A DNA stretch of 64,000 bases, taken from positions 2,418,001 through 2,482,000 of the forward strand of contig CP075494.1 of NCBI GenBank assembly GCA_021613535.1, in the 5' to 3' direction. Positions 1 to 10,946 of the stretch are shown here, piece by piece; position 1 is the first letter of the stretch, and each line of letters opens with the position of its first letter. The notes beneath the pieces were generated by a model. It was not told the DNA's origin and ran no database searches. It was given only the letters and a program-made list of their open reading frames with translations. The translations under genes were made by a program, and so were the position numbers. Origin of the DNA: Adineta vaga. Its lineage: Eukaryota; Rotifera.

Positions 1-2553
1 AACCATTGCAAATATTTCTATAAGTGAAAAACTAAAGAGAACTGTACGAAAGAAAAGTGCTCCGCGGCGAATAATCGGTGATTGATTATTTTGAACAAAA
101 TAAATTTCTTCTGTAAACTGAATATTAATAGTCGTTTCTTTCGAATCATATCGTAAATATTCTCCTCGTTCTGCGAAAAACAATTCATCCGAGAGAATAT
201 CCGTATAAGTTATGAATGGAGCCCATATACCATCGTAATATGTTCTATCGTTGCGTGTCAAAGGCTTTGTTACATTAATAACTTTGATGAGACGTACAAT
301 GAAAACAGTTGCCAATCCAATCGTTTGATTATTCGTATAAAAAAGAGTACATACGTCAAGTTCATGTAATCGATGCAATGCGGAATCTTCCGTTTCGACA
401 TCGGATTTTCCATGTAGACAAAGACGAAGTGCTCCGATGAAATAAGGTCCACTAATACCAATACGAACATTTGATGTATGTGTAGGTAGATCAAAACTAA
501 AGGAACCACTACTACTGTTCAATGATAATGTGCAATTTGTTTCGACTATCGATAAAGGAGTACCTGTATGTCGATTACGTTCAACAATAATATCATTGCA
601 TTGAGCTCGTGTATTTATCAAATGTATCGTCATAGTAAACGGTTGTTTATTGAGCATATTGAATATTTTCCAATAAGTACCATCAATTCCAGGTAAGGGT
701 AATTGAAGTGCATTATCAAATTTCGAATTTCGTCGATTATTATCGCATTCCTTGTGAACAGCTTCGCTTGTCTCAATAGGATATGAAACGAAGAAAAAGA
801 AAGCAAATATCGCACAATATATAATAATAGTAAAAATGACGATCGATGCAAGACCACCAATCCATCGTTCTCCTTCTCCTATGAGATCATTATGCTTGAA
901 AATAACTTTCGCTCGTTGACGATAAATATCGATCGGAGTTGGACGTCGATGTTTAATGAGAAACATAATAGACCACATCATTAAACATAATGCTGTCGCT
1001 ATTACAGTCCAGAACAAAGGTGTAAAAACCAGACAACTGAATTTTATGTTAGTAGGAAAAAAGTTCAATAATAATAAATCATCGTAATCATCGATAGTCG
1101 GTGTATCCGGATAACTAAATGTTTGAATATATGAATTAAATTCAGTTAAATTGACCTCATCACTAGCACCTAACGGACAAAATGCACTCGAATTACAAGA
1201 TTGACATTTAATCGATGGATAATTTCCAGGATTTTTTGTATTCGGTGGACAGATCGTACACGGACCAGGACCGGATGTATTTTTATAAGTTCCACTTACA
1301 CATGGTTTCGGTTGCAAGACATATAGGCTTCGTGAATCGATTGATACGAGTTTCATAGAACAAAATCCAGCATCAGCAGATGGAATATATACAATATCAC
1401 CATTTCGTAATAGAATTAACAAATTATTCGACCGTGTTCGAATCCGACGGAAAGAATGTTTACGCCAAGACTTTGAGCGTTGAATTCCATCCAAAGTTTG
1501 TTGAATATTCGGAATTATAAAACTAGGTATAATTGCACCACGTGCTCGATTACGAACGACATTTTTATATACCTGTATTTCCGATTGCGATGAATTGTGA
1601 CTTGTAGATTTAAGTACGAGTATCGCAAGTGTTTCATCATCATTAAGCCAAATAGCTGACCGACCAAAACCATTCCAAATTTCGGATTCAGTAATCTCAT
1701 GAAATTTCGTAACAAATCGAGCTAATTTATTTCCATCCATATACGCAACTGTTACTTTATTTAATTGAACTTCACCAATAGCTAATGTCGTTCCCGAAGG
1801 ATTAATTGAAAGTGACATATCATAATCTTGATTATAACCGATTCTTTCCGATCCTTGAATATCATTCATACCAATAGAACTGACGTTAATTACACGAAGT
1901 GGTTGAAGTTCGAATATATAAAGACATTGTTTACTTCGTGAATTATTTTGAATTAAGTGAAATCCAGCAACAGCAGCCCAATCATTTTTCAGATCGAATG
2001 CATAAGGAGTAAACGATCCATAATTGTTACCGAAAATAATCGAATTTGTTCTGTTGATTTGAGTGATTCGATCGGTAAACAAATCATAGGAAAGTATAAA
2101 TGAATCAGCAAATATATACGCATATTTTTCTTGTGGATCAACTTTTAGAAACATATGTTCTTGATGATCTTCATTCCATACTGTTGTATGCTGCAATTGT
2201 GGATCTTTAGCGCATGTTATTAAATCCATAGTAACGCGAGAAAGAACAGCAGATTTTGATGTCTTATTTTCGGCAAGTTGGACGAAAGTAACGAGATTAT
2301 TCTGCTTCATTGTCAAGATTGAAAGACCATAGATATTCAATTCAACATATGGATTGTTAATAATACATGACGAGTTTTGAATTATGTTAGATATGGAATA
2401 AAAAATATAAGTTTTTCGAAGATTCGATGCGCCAACAATAAAATGATCGCTAAGTGCAACTTTAAAATCATGAATATCTTCCTTCGATTCATATTTCATC
2501 GCTAACGTACTGCATTTGTATATGAATACTAATAGTAGAAATATAATTTCCAT
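1..2553 (-). CDS. Large secretory-pathway membrane protein with Cys-rich module, 3' end outside window
   Basis: One uninterrupted frame runs from the ATG at 2553 to base 1 (851 codons) with no stop, so the C-terminus is missing. The N-terminus is a clear signal peptide (MEIIFLLLVFIYKCSTLA). Residues about 20-410 are Asn/Ser-rich and look beta-rich, propeller-like in feel (for example LSINPSGTTLAIGEV), but I cannot assign a family. Around residues 418-460 is a Cys-rich stretch with CVSGTY, GPGPCTICPP and CQSCNSSAFCPLG, resembling ephrin-receptor-like/TNFR-type modules. Hydrophobic segments follow at about 503-530 (FTPLFWTVIATALCLMMW) and 564-590 (IVIFTIIIYCAIFAFFFF), and a third begins at the window edge. 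Expected to sit in the plasma membrane with the Cys-rich module outside. Function unknown. The reading frame is certain; the family name is only a resemblance. Confidence 0.8.
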   Translation of the reverse strand, partial: MEIIFLLLVFIYKCSTLAMKYESKEDIHDFKVALSDHFIVGASNLRKTYIFYSISNIIQNSSCIINNPYVELNIYGLSILTMKQNNLVTFVQLAENKTSKSAVLSRVTMDLITCAKDPQLQHTTVWNEDHQEHMFLKVDPQEKYAYIFADSFILSYDLFTDRITQINRTNSIIFGNNYGSFTPYAFDLKNDWAAVAGFHLIQNNSRSKQCLYIFELQPLRVINVSSIGMNDIQGSERIGYNQDYDMSLSINPSGTTLAIGEVQLNKVTVAYMDGNKLARFVTKFHEITESEIWNGFGRSAIWLNDDETLAILVLKSTSHNSSQSEIQVYKNVVRNRARGAIIPSFIIPNIQQTLDGIQRSKSWRKHSFRRIRTRSNNLLILLRNGDIVYIPSADAGFCSMKLVSIDSRSLYVLQPKPCVSGTYKNTSGPGPCTICPPNTKNPGNYPSIKCQSCNSSAFCPLGASDEVNLTEFNSYIQTFSYPDTPTIDDYDDLLLLNFFPTNIKFSCLVFTPLFWTVIATALCLMMWSIMFLIKHRRPTPIDIYRQRAKVIFKHNDLIGEGERWIGGLASIVIFTIIIYCAIFAFFFFVSYPIETSEAVHKECDNNRRNSKFDNALQLPLPGIDGTYWKIFNMLNKQPFTMTIHLINTRAQCNDIIVERNRHTGTPLSIVETNCTLSLNSSSGSFSFDLPTHTSNVRIGISGPYFIGALRLCLHGKSDVETEDSALHRLHELDVCTLFYTNNQTIGLATVFIVRLIKVINVTKPLTRNDRTYYDGIWAPFITYTDILSDELFFAERGEYLRYDSKETTINIQFTEEIYFVQNNQSPIIRRGALFFRTVLFSFSLIEIFAMV

Positions 2554-3357
2554 CTAGAATCAAAAGAAAATGTAATTTTTATCGAATGTATGACGAAACA
2601 TACGTATTTTTCCATCTCTCATAAAGAATAACTATTTTACCGATTAGATTATATTTTTTTTGCAAATAATCTATAGAATAAATAAAGAGAATGTATGCAA
2701 AATGTCTTTCCTTGAATGACAACAACAGATTATGTTAATATCTTATTTGACTTAGTGATATATTGATAGATGATGGCTGTTTCTTTGGAAAAAAATCAGA
2801 AAAGAGAACAAATGACAGCTAATAAAGATAAAGTTATGTCTTTAGAAAGAAAACAGAAACGATATAAATCGTTTTTTTCTCTCTCTATAACCATTATAAT
2901 ATTTGATACTTTCATCTTGAGAGTGTAGATGATGATATATTATTTATTCGTAATTATTCACATCCACATTCTGCTTTATCACAGTTTTTCTTAAATAATT
3001 TGCGAATCATTGTTTATGATAACTAACTATTGTGTTGAAGATGTGGATACATGAATATAACTGAGTGTGATATATAGACAATTATGTACAAAAACATTCA
3101 CTTTCGTCTTGTCTCAGGTATATCACCATAACTGTAACTACATTTGTTCGACGTTTGTTAGCAAGATCTACACGCATCCAAAATCGAGGAGAAAAACGTT
3201 CGTGATAGCGTAAAAGTCTTTTTATTTGAGAGCGAGAGTACGTACAATAAACAATAATGGAAATTCGGGTTTTTTGGGAATATTAAAATAAAAAATTACA
3301 AATACTTTATATAAAAAATGCTTAAATAATGAACAAGTTCGAAAAATTCTGGAGCTT
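2554..3357. other. Intergenic, no gene seen
   Basis: AT-rich sequence between the 5' end of the large membrane protein gene and the 3' end of the small His-rich gene. No ORF with protein-like composition, RNA gene or repeat was recognised. It should hold the promoter of the gene ending at 2553. Confidence 0.5.
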
Positions 3358-3537
3358 CTACTTCTTATGTTTGCCATGTCCATGTCCATGTCCGTGACCC
3401 TTTCCATGACTGCCTTCACTTCCACCGCTTCCACGACGCTGACCAGGTGGACCACCATGAGGATGATCATTTCTTTTTGTACCACTACTTGAATCTTGAC
3501 CACAGCAACTTCTCATTTTCGCAGCACAGCTTCCCAT
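3358..3537 (-). CDS. Small N-terminally acylated, His/Gly-rich protein (59 aa)
   Basis: Reading from the ATG at 3537 gives a 59-residue protein beginning MGSCAAKMRSCCGQ. Gly2 with Ser3/Cys4 and the following Cys pair is the classic context for N-myristoylation plus palmitoylation, so I infer attachment to the inner face of membranes. The middle is rich in Gly, Ser, Pro and Arg. The C-terminus is a His-Gly alternation (GHGHGHGHGKHKK), a plausible metal-binding or polyanion-binding tail. The frame stays open upstream to 3681, but that extension (MMCFEKFLFSINTT...) is low-complexity and lacks the acylation context, so the internal ATG is preferred. No family recognised. Small, but composition-biased in a non-random way. 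Confidence 0.6.
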   Translation of the reverse strand: MGSCAAKMRSCCGQDSSSGTKRNDHPHGGPPGQRRGSGGSEGSHGKGHGHGHGHGKHKK

Positions 3538-4976
3538 TTTTGACTTAAGTTTAATCAATCTATAATCAAACAAAAAAATGCGTAACTTGTCAATGAAATG
3601 GCTAAGAAATAAATAATGTGTAGTAGTGGAAAGTGGCGAAGTTGTATTTATAGAGAAAAGGAATTTTTCAAAACACATCATGTAGCAAAGTATAGAACAA
3701 CTTTTCTTTGCTTCTATGTATGAAGGGTGGAGTAGTGAGGCAGAAAGTTCATTTTATTAACAGAACGACTAAATTCGTTCTTTTCTTCGTTAATAATTGT
3801 ACTTTTAAATGTCCATATCGCGCAGGTAACAGAAAAACATTTTCTTTTCTCTCTATGTTTCACATCAAACAAAATAACAACAACTTTACGAGAGATTGTT
3901 GTAACTATTTTCAAGATTTGACGACGTGTGACAGTGCAAGATTGTTACTTATAGTAACAACGAACTGGATTGAGAATATGAATGAAAAATAGGTGAAAAC
4001 GTTTGCTCTCGATTTCTTGAATGTATTTATCAATCTTTCAATAATGAAATATTTATCAATGAAGACAAATCAATACAATATTTTTTGTATTCGAATTCCA
4101 CTATTATGTTTCACTCCGTCACTAATTCATTGATTGTGAATCATATAAACTCGAACAATGTGCAATTTTGAATACTGAAAAATAGATCAGAACGAACAAT
4201 GCACATCATTAAGACAAAAATGAAATTGGAATTTAAGCATATTCAGAATAACAAAGCGGTAAAATATTAGCTGTTATATTAATGAAACGAAATTCGTACC
4301 GATAGGATTTTTCACACCCTATAGTGAAAATAAGAAAAGTATTCGCTTCGATTCTATCTGATACTATTAAATGTAAATTCAGGTATAAAAAAATTAAAAA
4401 TATATTCATAGATAATTGAGAAGCATTTCTCTGTTCTCTAATCATGTTAAAATGATAAGGTAAAAGATAAAAGTATTTTCACATATTTTTTTCCTTTACT
4501 GTATGCTCCATTACATTATTTTATCTTCGGTTTGCAATTATTCTAATTGAACTTTGAGAAATAAACTTCAAAAACTCGAATATCTTAGTATTAATAAGGC
4601 AATATTAAAGTAGGTTTTTCTTTAAGGTACAATTATGTTTGTTCATCTCAAGTGCACTAAAGAATAGCATTTTCTTTTATTCTTGATCATTCGATCAAAC
4701 TCTCTCGTAAATGAACTAACACAGGTAAATTTAATATAGGAATGGATAACATAATATAGTTTCAATATCTTATAAAAAGAGAGAAGAAGATGAACGTGTG
4801 ACATCATATTCTTCGTTAATTAAGATCATAAAAAATAGAATTAATTTTATCTGAAGAACATTGTAGAAATATTTACCTTGTTTTATCATTTTATTAATAT
4901 CAAGAAATTTTCAACAAATTAAATTATATTAATAGATAGATTATCTTCTCGCAAATTTTAACATAATTCGATTACA
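3538..4976. other. Intergenic, no supported gene
   Basis: About 1.4 kb of AT-rich sequence. Frames of 60-95 codons occur (for example 3708-3992 +) but have no recognisable domain, biased composition or plausible splice context. It should contain the upstream regions of both the small His-rich gene (-) and the GPCR (+). Confidence 0.45.
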
Positions 4977-5978
4977 ATGTCTTCGAGTTCAACAGAAGCA
5001 TCTCTAATTGCAACTTTAGTTGCGATTACTACACAAATCAATCGTTATCTACCAATCGGTATTTTTTTCTTTGGTATAATTGGTAATCTTCTCAATTGTT
5101 TGACTCTTTCTCAACGAACACTTCTTTCTAATCCTTGTGCTTTATTATTTCTTGCATCATCTATTGCCAGTCTAATTACATTGATCGCTGGTGTTGGTGT
5201 TCGGTTCTTAACTGGATGGTCTGCTGATCTAACTGAAACGAATGATATTGTCTGCCAAATTCGTTTCTTCTTTTTATCTACCTCGAGAACTGTTGCATTC
5301 TGGTTGATTGTATTAGCTGTAATGGATCGATGGCTTTTATCGTCAATTAATGTTCATCGTCGACAATTGAGTACATTGAAAAATGCTCAACGAGGCATTA
5401 TTTTCATCATCATTCTCTCAAGTTTAGCATATGTTCAATACTTTTATTGTTTTGTAGCAATTCCTAAAGATATTTCATACACATGTTATGGCAGATCGAT
5501 ATTATGTCGATTAATTCACAATCTAGAATTTGCTTTGATTACCGTTCTTATTCCTTCTTTATTAACGATTATTTTTGGATTAATGACCATTTATAATGTT
5601 CATAAATCTGCTTTACGTCGAGTTCAGCCAAGTATCGCAATATCATCAATACAAAGAAATGTTGCCAACGGAAGATCAGCACGAATGAAGAAAATCGACC
5701 GTCAACTTCTTATCATGCTTTGTGTACAAACTACACTCGTAATTCTTTTTTCATTTCCTCAAGCTTCTCACAGTCTTTACATGATTATTACTCAACACGA
5801 TATTAAATCTCCACTTACGAATGCCATTAGTACTTTACTTCTCAATTTATTCATATTGTTTACTTATATGACCAATGGAATGCCATTTTATGTGTATACA
5901 TTAAGTGGTGGAACGATTTATCGTAAAGCACTTTTTCATAGACTACAAGAATTCTCTCAAATCATCCGTTGTCGATGA
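4977..5978 (+). CDS. Class A-like orphan GPCR (333 aa)
   Basis: Single-exon 333-residue protein with seven hydrophobic segments, of normal length for a compact rhodopsin-family receptor. TM1 carries the GN motif (FFGIIGNLLNCLTLSQR). The Cys before TM3 (DIVCQIRFFF) pairs in principle with an ECL2 Cys. The end of TM3 reads VMDRWLLSS at about residue 115, a DRW variant of DRY. TM6 follows a basic loop (KKIDRQLLIMLCVQ). TM7 ends NGMPFYVYTLSGGTIYRKAL in place of canonical NPxxY. Ligand unknown; the organisation recalls the peptide-receptor-like orphan families expanded in bdelloids. It closely resembles the receptor at 49614-50630 and more distantly the one at 35952-36950. Intact. Confidence 0.9.
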   Translation: MSSSSTEASLIATLVAITTQINRYLPIGIFFFGIIGNLLNCLTLSQRTLLSNPCALLFLASSIASLITLIAGVGVRFLTGWSADLTETNDIVCQIRFFFLSTSRTVAFWLIVLAVMDRWLLSSINVHRRQLSTLKNAQRGIIFIIILSSLAYVQYFYCFVAIPKDISYTCYGRSILCRLIHNLEFALITVLIPSLLTIIFGLMTIYNVHKSALRRVQPSIAISSIQRNVANGRSARMKKIDRQLLIMLCVQTTLVILFSFPQASHSLYMIITQHDIKSPLTNAISTLLLNLFILFTYMTNGMPFYVYTLSGGTIYRKALFHRLQEFSQIIRCR

Positions 5979-6519
5979 AGTTTTGTCTTCTAATTAGAAA
6001 AAAACTCGTTGAAAAGAATCTTGGGAATATGGGTACTGTTTCTTCATCCTTAAAATGGTATTTATCAGCAATCAGATTAACTCAATTTTACAATTAGAAA
6101 GATCAATAGTGAAAAAGTTTCAATGTAGATTGTATTTTAATTTTATGTTTTTATTTCAAAAAAACATCTTGAGGGTGTGTGTGTTTAAATCTAAAAAAGA
6201 TAGACATTCTAATCCTCATTTGATGTTATTTGTTTCAAGGATATCATTTTCTATCGAAGAGTTCTCTATGATTCAGCCGACGATGAAATATGCTCATGAT
6301 ATCCATTCTATGCCGACCAAAAATGAAATAGCCAATAATGACCTTATGCTATGACCTTTCTCTTGCAAGATCTTTCTTTCTTTTTTTCTTTCGTCGGTTG
6401 TCGAATGATTCCAAACATAATAGCTGTTCATCCTTTTCAACCAATTCATCAGTAGAGATTACGTATATATATATACCCTCATATACGTGTGTGATTGCCA
6501 TATCAACCGATTAAAACAA
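5979..6519. other. Intergenic upstream of F-box gene
   Basis: Spacer between the GPCR stop and the F-box start, containing a telomere-like G-rich motif at 6170-6185 and a short (TA)n tract near 6466-6476. A frame at 6055-6354 has no protein-like features. Confidence 0.4.
6170..6185 (+). repeat. Telomere-like G-rich motif (GAGGGTGTGTGTG)
   Basis: Short G-rich tract related to the TGTGGG/GAGGGTGTGGG motif that recurs at gene boundaries here. It lies about 335 bp upstream of the F-box ATG. No C-rich partner is seen nearby. Confidence 0.45.
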
Positions 6520-7072
6520 ATGAATCGATTACCCGTTGAATTGTTCAGACACATCTTTTATTACATTGATCAATTGCCAGATCTGATTCGAGCCTCGCTT
6601 GTTTGTCATTATTGGCGATCGCATGTTATGGATGATGAAGATTTTCTTTAACAAATGGTTTCATCGATCATTGAAGTTCTCTCAACAATCACCACGTAAC
6701 AATCCAAGAACTAGCAATGGTGGCCATCGGCAAGGATTAACACAAGACTTCAATCGATCTCTATTTCCTCCAAATTTACAATCAAGTGAATGCCATTTTC
6801 TGCAAGTGATTGATCCGTTTTATGTTGCTGGTAATCAATATTTCTTCGAACAAAACTATCCATCATCACTTTTTCGTGGATATTATTCATTCTCATTTTG
6901 GATTTTCTTGCCTTGTCAATGTGAATTAGCTGTACAAGTTGGCATGGATTGTGTTCTAGACTTGCATAGCTGTAGTCATGCTGATCAACAATGGAGATTC
7001 GTCAGCGATGCGAAAACATTGGTCGATGATCAATGGATACATATTGTTACTGATATGATCATAGAAAAATAA
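6520..7072 (+). pseudogene. F-box / LamG-like protein gene with a frameshift
   Basis: From the ATG at 6520 the frame encodes an F-box: MNRLPVELFRHIFYYIDQLP followed by LIRASLVCHYWRSHVMDDEDFL, then TAA at 6649-6651. The adjacent frame continues directly as NKWFHRSLKFS and ends at 7072 with a LamG/concanavalin-like stretch (YYSFSFWIFLPC, WRFVSDAKTLVDDQWIHI). The two halves fit as one protein if a single T is superfluous in the T-rich stretch 6641-6650. F-box proteins normally act as SCF E3-ligase substrate adaptors. The lectin-like part is shorter than a full LamG domain, so the 3' end also looks truncated. Either a pseudogene or a one-base assembly error; a short intron does not repair it without deleting the conserved F-box end. 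Confidence 0.65.
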
Positions 7073-8608
7073 ATATAGAAAATCTCTAAATTGCCTTAAA
7101 AAGAAGACTGTTCATGATTTTGTAAACTTGAGGATTGGTGTAAGTACAGTTACTTCTTCGTTTATATAAAACAAAAATCGATAATAAAAAGAAAAACTGA
7201 TTGATGAGCAAATATGCCACTTAACCATACCCACACCCTCATTTTCTTTTTACTTCTACGGCATTAGTTTTACCAAAAGATCAAGATTAAGAATACTTTA
7301 TTGAACAAATTGTCCATAGAAATTACAATCATAAAAAGAAACATTTCTACAATCAAATAACCATTGTTCTTTGGCTAGATTATACTCGAGGAAGAGAAAT
7401 TAAAATTTGTACGACAATAAAAGAAAGCAACAACGAAGAAGAAACATAGTATAATGAATGTGTTAGTCATGACTGTTGTTATTGGTTTAGTTGATTTTAA
7501 TTTCTACGTCATGGATGAATACAGCTGCTAAATGCTACTTGGTCTAAAGAGAAGCTATATTAGAGTGAGTAATAAATTTGATTTTTATTATCTTTTGATG
7601 GCATTCCCGCTGTAAGCGAGGTCTGACTTGGAAACTATATCAGCTATGCCTGATTAGGCGTGATTGGGTTTCACCCTCAGAGAGCGGGTTTGTGATGGGT
7701 TTCTTTTCACAAGACCGGGATCGGGATCGTCACAGAAGAAGCTGATCCCACCAGGTTCTAGCGAAAGTTCTTCTGACCCACCCACACACCCATTTAAGAG
7801 TGCCTCTGTATTCGAAAATGATTTTTCCTCTAAAACATGCATGTCATTCCGTCGATGCATCATAGCTATCTTCATCCACATATATTTTATCCAAGTTGCG
7901 CAGTCTTTACCTTTTTTTTTCTTATCACTAAACGAAGTTAGAAAAAACATAAAACTGAGTCATTATTCGGTGAAATAATGTAATAAGCTTAGTAAGATAT
8001 ACAATATTCAAGGGAAAAATTCAAACGACTTCATGATCAAGAAACATGTAAAGATAAGAAAAGAGTTCTCCTTTCTCTTTAAAACCTAAAAAGTCAATAG
8101 AAAATTTATTATCAATGGTATGCAAACTTTATGAGTTTTCGAATTCTTCCGAATCTTTCGACGAACTCTGATCTCAAGGATAAACGAAGATAAATTTCAA
8201 CGATACCAAAGAAATCAAGAATACAAAAAACTCAAACAAACTCGATAGACTAAATCAGGGTAAGGTTCTCAACGAATATGAAAGTACAGATACATTTAGA
8301 TCCAGTGCGGACGTTAAAAGGAAATTAGGATATAATGGTGAAAATGCTCGGACCATCTTTTTGACCACGACACCCTAATAGGATTTAATTATTTAAGCTG
8401 ACTTGAATATGGTGGCCGAACTATTGGATTAGTTATGGGAAACGACCTTCCTTTAGATGGAAATCCTGATTCTGCCTCTACTTTAGGCTCTAATATTCTT
8501 ACTACCAGTGTTTTATCTAGCGTCATCGCTGGGCATCCAAAAAGCAAAGTCTACACCAAACATTAGATTATTGATATTTTTTCCTCACTAGCATAATCGA
8601 TTTAAAAG
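7073..8608. other. Gene-poor gap with GC-rich island and degenerate coding remnant
   Basis: 1.5 kb without an intact gene. It holds a telomere-like motif (7229-7241), a relatively GC-rich island around 7600-7810 unlike its AT-rich surroundings, and on the plus strand near 8412-8566 a stretch reading YGGRTIGLVMGNDLPLDG and onward to a TAG, which looks like the tail of a decayed gene. None can be assigned to a family. Confidence 0.35.
7229..7241 (-). repeat. Telomere-like C-rich motif (ACCCACACCCTCA)
   Basis: Matches the C-rich strand of the recurrent GAGGGTGTGGGT motif. It lies about 160 bp after the F-box gene. No G-rich partner is evident nearby. Confidence 0.45.
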
Positions 8609-9778
8609 TTATCTCTTTTTACCTAATTTAGAATATCGACGACCGCCAGATGTTCCATTTGCACGCTCTTTGGTTTGACCAAGTCGTTTCAAAGGCAATG
8701 TATGATTATTGCGGTAAAGCACTACAAAACGAAGTCTTGCCATCGACATATTATACATTGAATAAGATGCGAAATGATTATCTAAACGGAAAGAATTTAT
8801 TAGAATGACCAATAAGCGTTTAAACTATGGTTTTATCAAAAACGAAAGGGTTTATATTGTTAATATTACCATTTTGAGTTGCTTCTGTACGATTATTATT
8901 TGTTTGCGCATGTTCAGTTGGCAAATCTAAAGACAATATTTGAAATATCAATGCTTGAAGTATTATAGTGCAAAATCAAGCAAACGCAGTGGATATTCTT
9001 TGCAGGTTTTGAATGGTTTATTTCGGTATTTCTGATTTTCAGGATGAAAATATGAACTTATATTGAGATTAAAATAATTTCTGGATCATTATTCAAACAA
9101 ACAACAGGGAAATATACCGAAGAATTTTTATCAATCTTGGTAAGAATGAAGATTCTCACGATTATAATTATGATTAAATTTATTTAGAATACAACAAACA
9201 TATATTTGACAAATTTCGTGATATTGCTGGTGATGATTTCAATACAAAAACAACGTCAATTATTATAAGAAAAGAATTATTTTGTAATAGATATTATCGT
9301 TACAAACACTTTGTATGCTAATACATCGGTAAATTCATTTTAGAAAAACAATTTTGCCAACAAAATTTAACGGGTATTTGATTTTTCATGATTTTCAAAT
9401 ACATTATATGGTTATATTTTCTTTTTAGATCAATCTTACATATAAACGACGAATGTAAAACGATGCAATAGCTACTTTTACAAGATATATGATACATACT
9501 TGGATGCCCAGCTGGACGAAGAAGATTATCATTACCCGATTCTTGCTGTAAATATACAAATTAGAAATATTTAGAGACAAAACAAAGACGAAATGGAATT
9601 CTGAATATTTTACTTGTCCTTCGAGTTCATTTTGTGAATCAAGATCTTCGTTCACTTCGATGCTCTTGTCATAAAATAAATCCTTTATAAATATACAAAC
9701 AGATGTATGAAAAAAACGATCAAACAAATACAAAAGTCAAATATCTTGGTATCTTACATGATCTGATAAATTATCCAT
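8609..9778 (-). CDS. Five-exon hypothetical protein, basic C-terminus
   Basis: No family recognised, but the exon structure is coherent. Exons (minus): 9778-9758, 9682-9614, 9545-9500, 8926-8870, 8781-8609. Each boundary is GT-AG and phases agree (0, 0, 1, 1), giving about 121 residues. The start is MDNLSDH; exon 2 is acidic (DLFYDKSIEVNEDLD); exon 3 ends LLRPAGHP; exon 4 reads LPTEHAQTNNNRTEATQN; the last exon is basic and ends RRYSKLGKKR before TAA. The third intron as drawn is about 570 bp and could hide further small exons. No signal peptide or membrane segment. Likely an intracellular, partly disordered protein. Confidence 0.55.
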
Positions 9779-10946
9779 TTTGTGATTTTTTTTCTAGAAA
9801 TCTACATTAATTGAAGAGAAACTTAAAATATTTTCATATAATTCAAGAATTATTATTAACATGTATACTGCTGGACTACTACTTCAAATTGTTAATCTCT
9901 CTGTCCATTTCTTATAAGAAACACAATATACACTTGTTCTGTAGCTATTACTTCCGACCACGTTGGTTACAATATAACCTTTGCACTTTTTTCTGAAAAA
10001 TGAAAGCACGAACAAGTACTATCTCTTGGACAAATTGTTAGATATTTAAAAACTAAAGAATTAACGATTTGAATGAAGATCTTCCAATAATCTGATAATT
10101 GATATATTATCTACCCAATAAATTGTGGGAGTCGTTTTGATCTAAGATTATGGCGCCATCTGTTCAACAGTAAAATGATCTTCTTTCTTTTATAATTACA
10201 TTCAGATACAATTTATTTTTCATAAAATCAATATAATACCAACAAGCTGGAGAATGTCGTTGTGGGTATTCTTTTCATTTAACATCCATCTCTCGTGCCG
10301 CAAATACATGTATAAATATTGAAGTCTCATCACCAAAATCTTCTTCGAAAGACTGTGCTGTTAATACTAGTCAGTTAAGAAAAGATTTACCAATATAACC
10401 TCGCGTAACAGTTTATCCTACAGATAGTGAAAATAGGTCATTTCAAGTAACATAGTAAACAACAATCCAAAGAGAAACTGTCATAACTCATGGTTTCTAT
10501 AATCATAGATGTGTTCTGACAAGCATCAAACGAGGATGTGGTATATTTATACGTCAATCGCACCCTCACCCACCCCACCCTCAAGATGATTTAATTACTG
10601 GGTAACGAGATCGTTATTCAATAGAGTAAGCGCCCCGTAAGGTACTCGTATTCAAACTGCTACTGTACAACATCCATCAGAAGATGATTATGAATAATTA
10701 TATAATAACTTTCCTTCGACATTCGTTTGTCCAGCGGCACATATCATCTCTACTGACATGAATGGACGTAAAGGTATCTAGGAAATATTCTATATTGATA
10801 ATACTCTAAGATAGCTACAGTTATCATTAATTTCATTTTCTTTTTTTTTGTTATAGATTAAGATGACACGTATGCATATAATAAAAGGTTTAATATCTTG
10901 ATCAATGATAAAAGTATGAATGTGTGAGCGAATACATAGTTCATTT
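9779..10946. other. Intergenic, promoter side of the five-exon gene; palindromic G/C motif
   Basis: AT-rich gap containing the G-rich/C-rich motif at 10532-10585. Short decayed-looking coding traces occur (for example RIQTATVQHPSEDDYE on plus near 10650), too fragmentary to call a gene. Confidence 0.4.
10532..10585. repeat. Telomere-like palindromic motif: G-rich, spacer, C-rich
   Basis: GAGGATGTGG at 10532, an AT spacer of about 20 bp, then a run of CACCCTCACCCACC type from 10560. Same arrangement as at 17001-17067 and 33066-33105. Confidence 0.5.

Noticed and set aside
3708-3992. 94-codon frame on plus in the intergenic gap
   Set aside because: Random-looking composition, no domain, no splice or promoter context, and an overlapping minus frame of equal quality.
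6601-6640. A 40-bp GT-AG intron that would remove the F-box frameshift
   Set aside because: It would delete the conserved VCHYWRSHV end of the F-box, so an indel is the better explanation.
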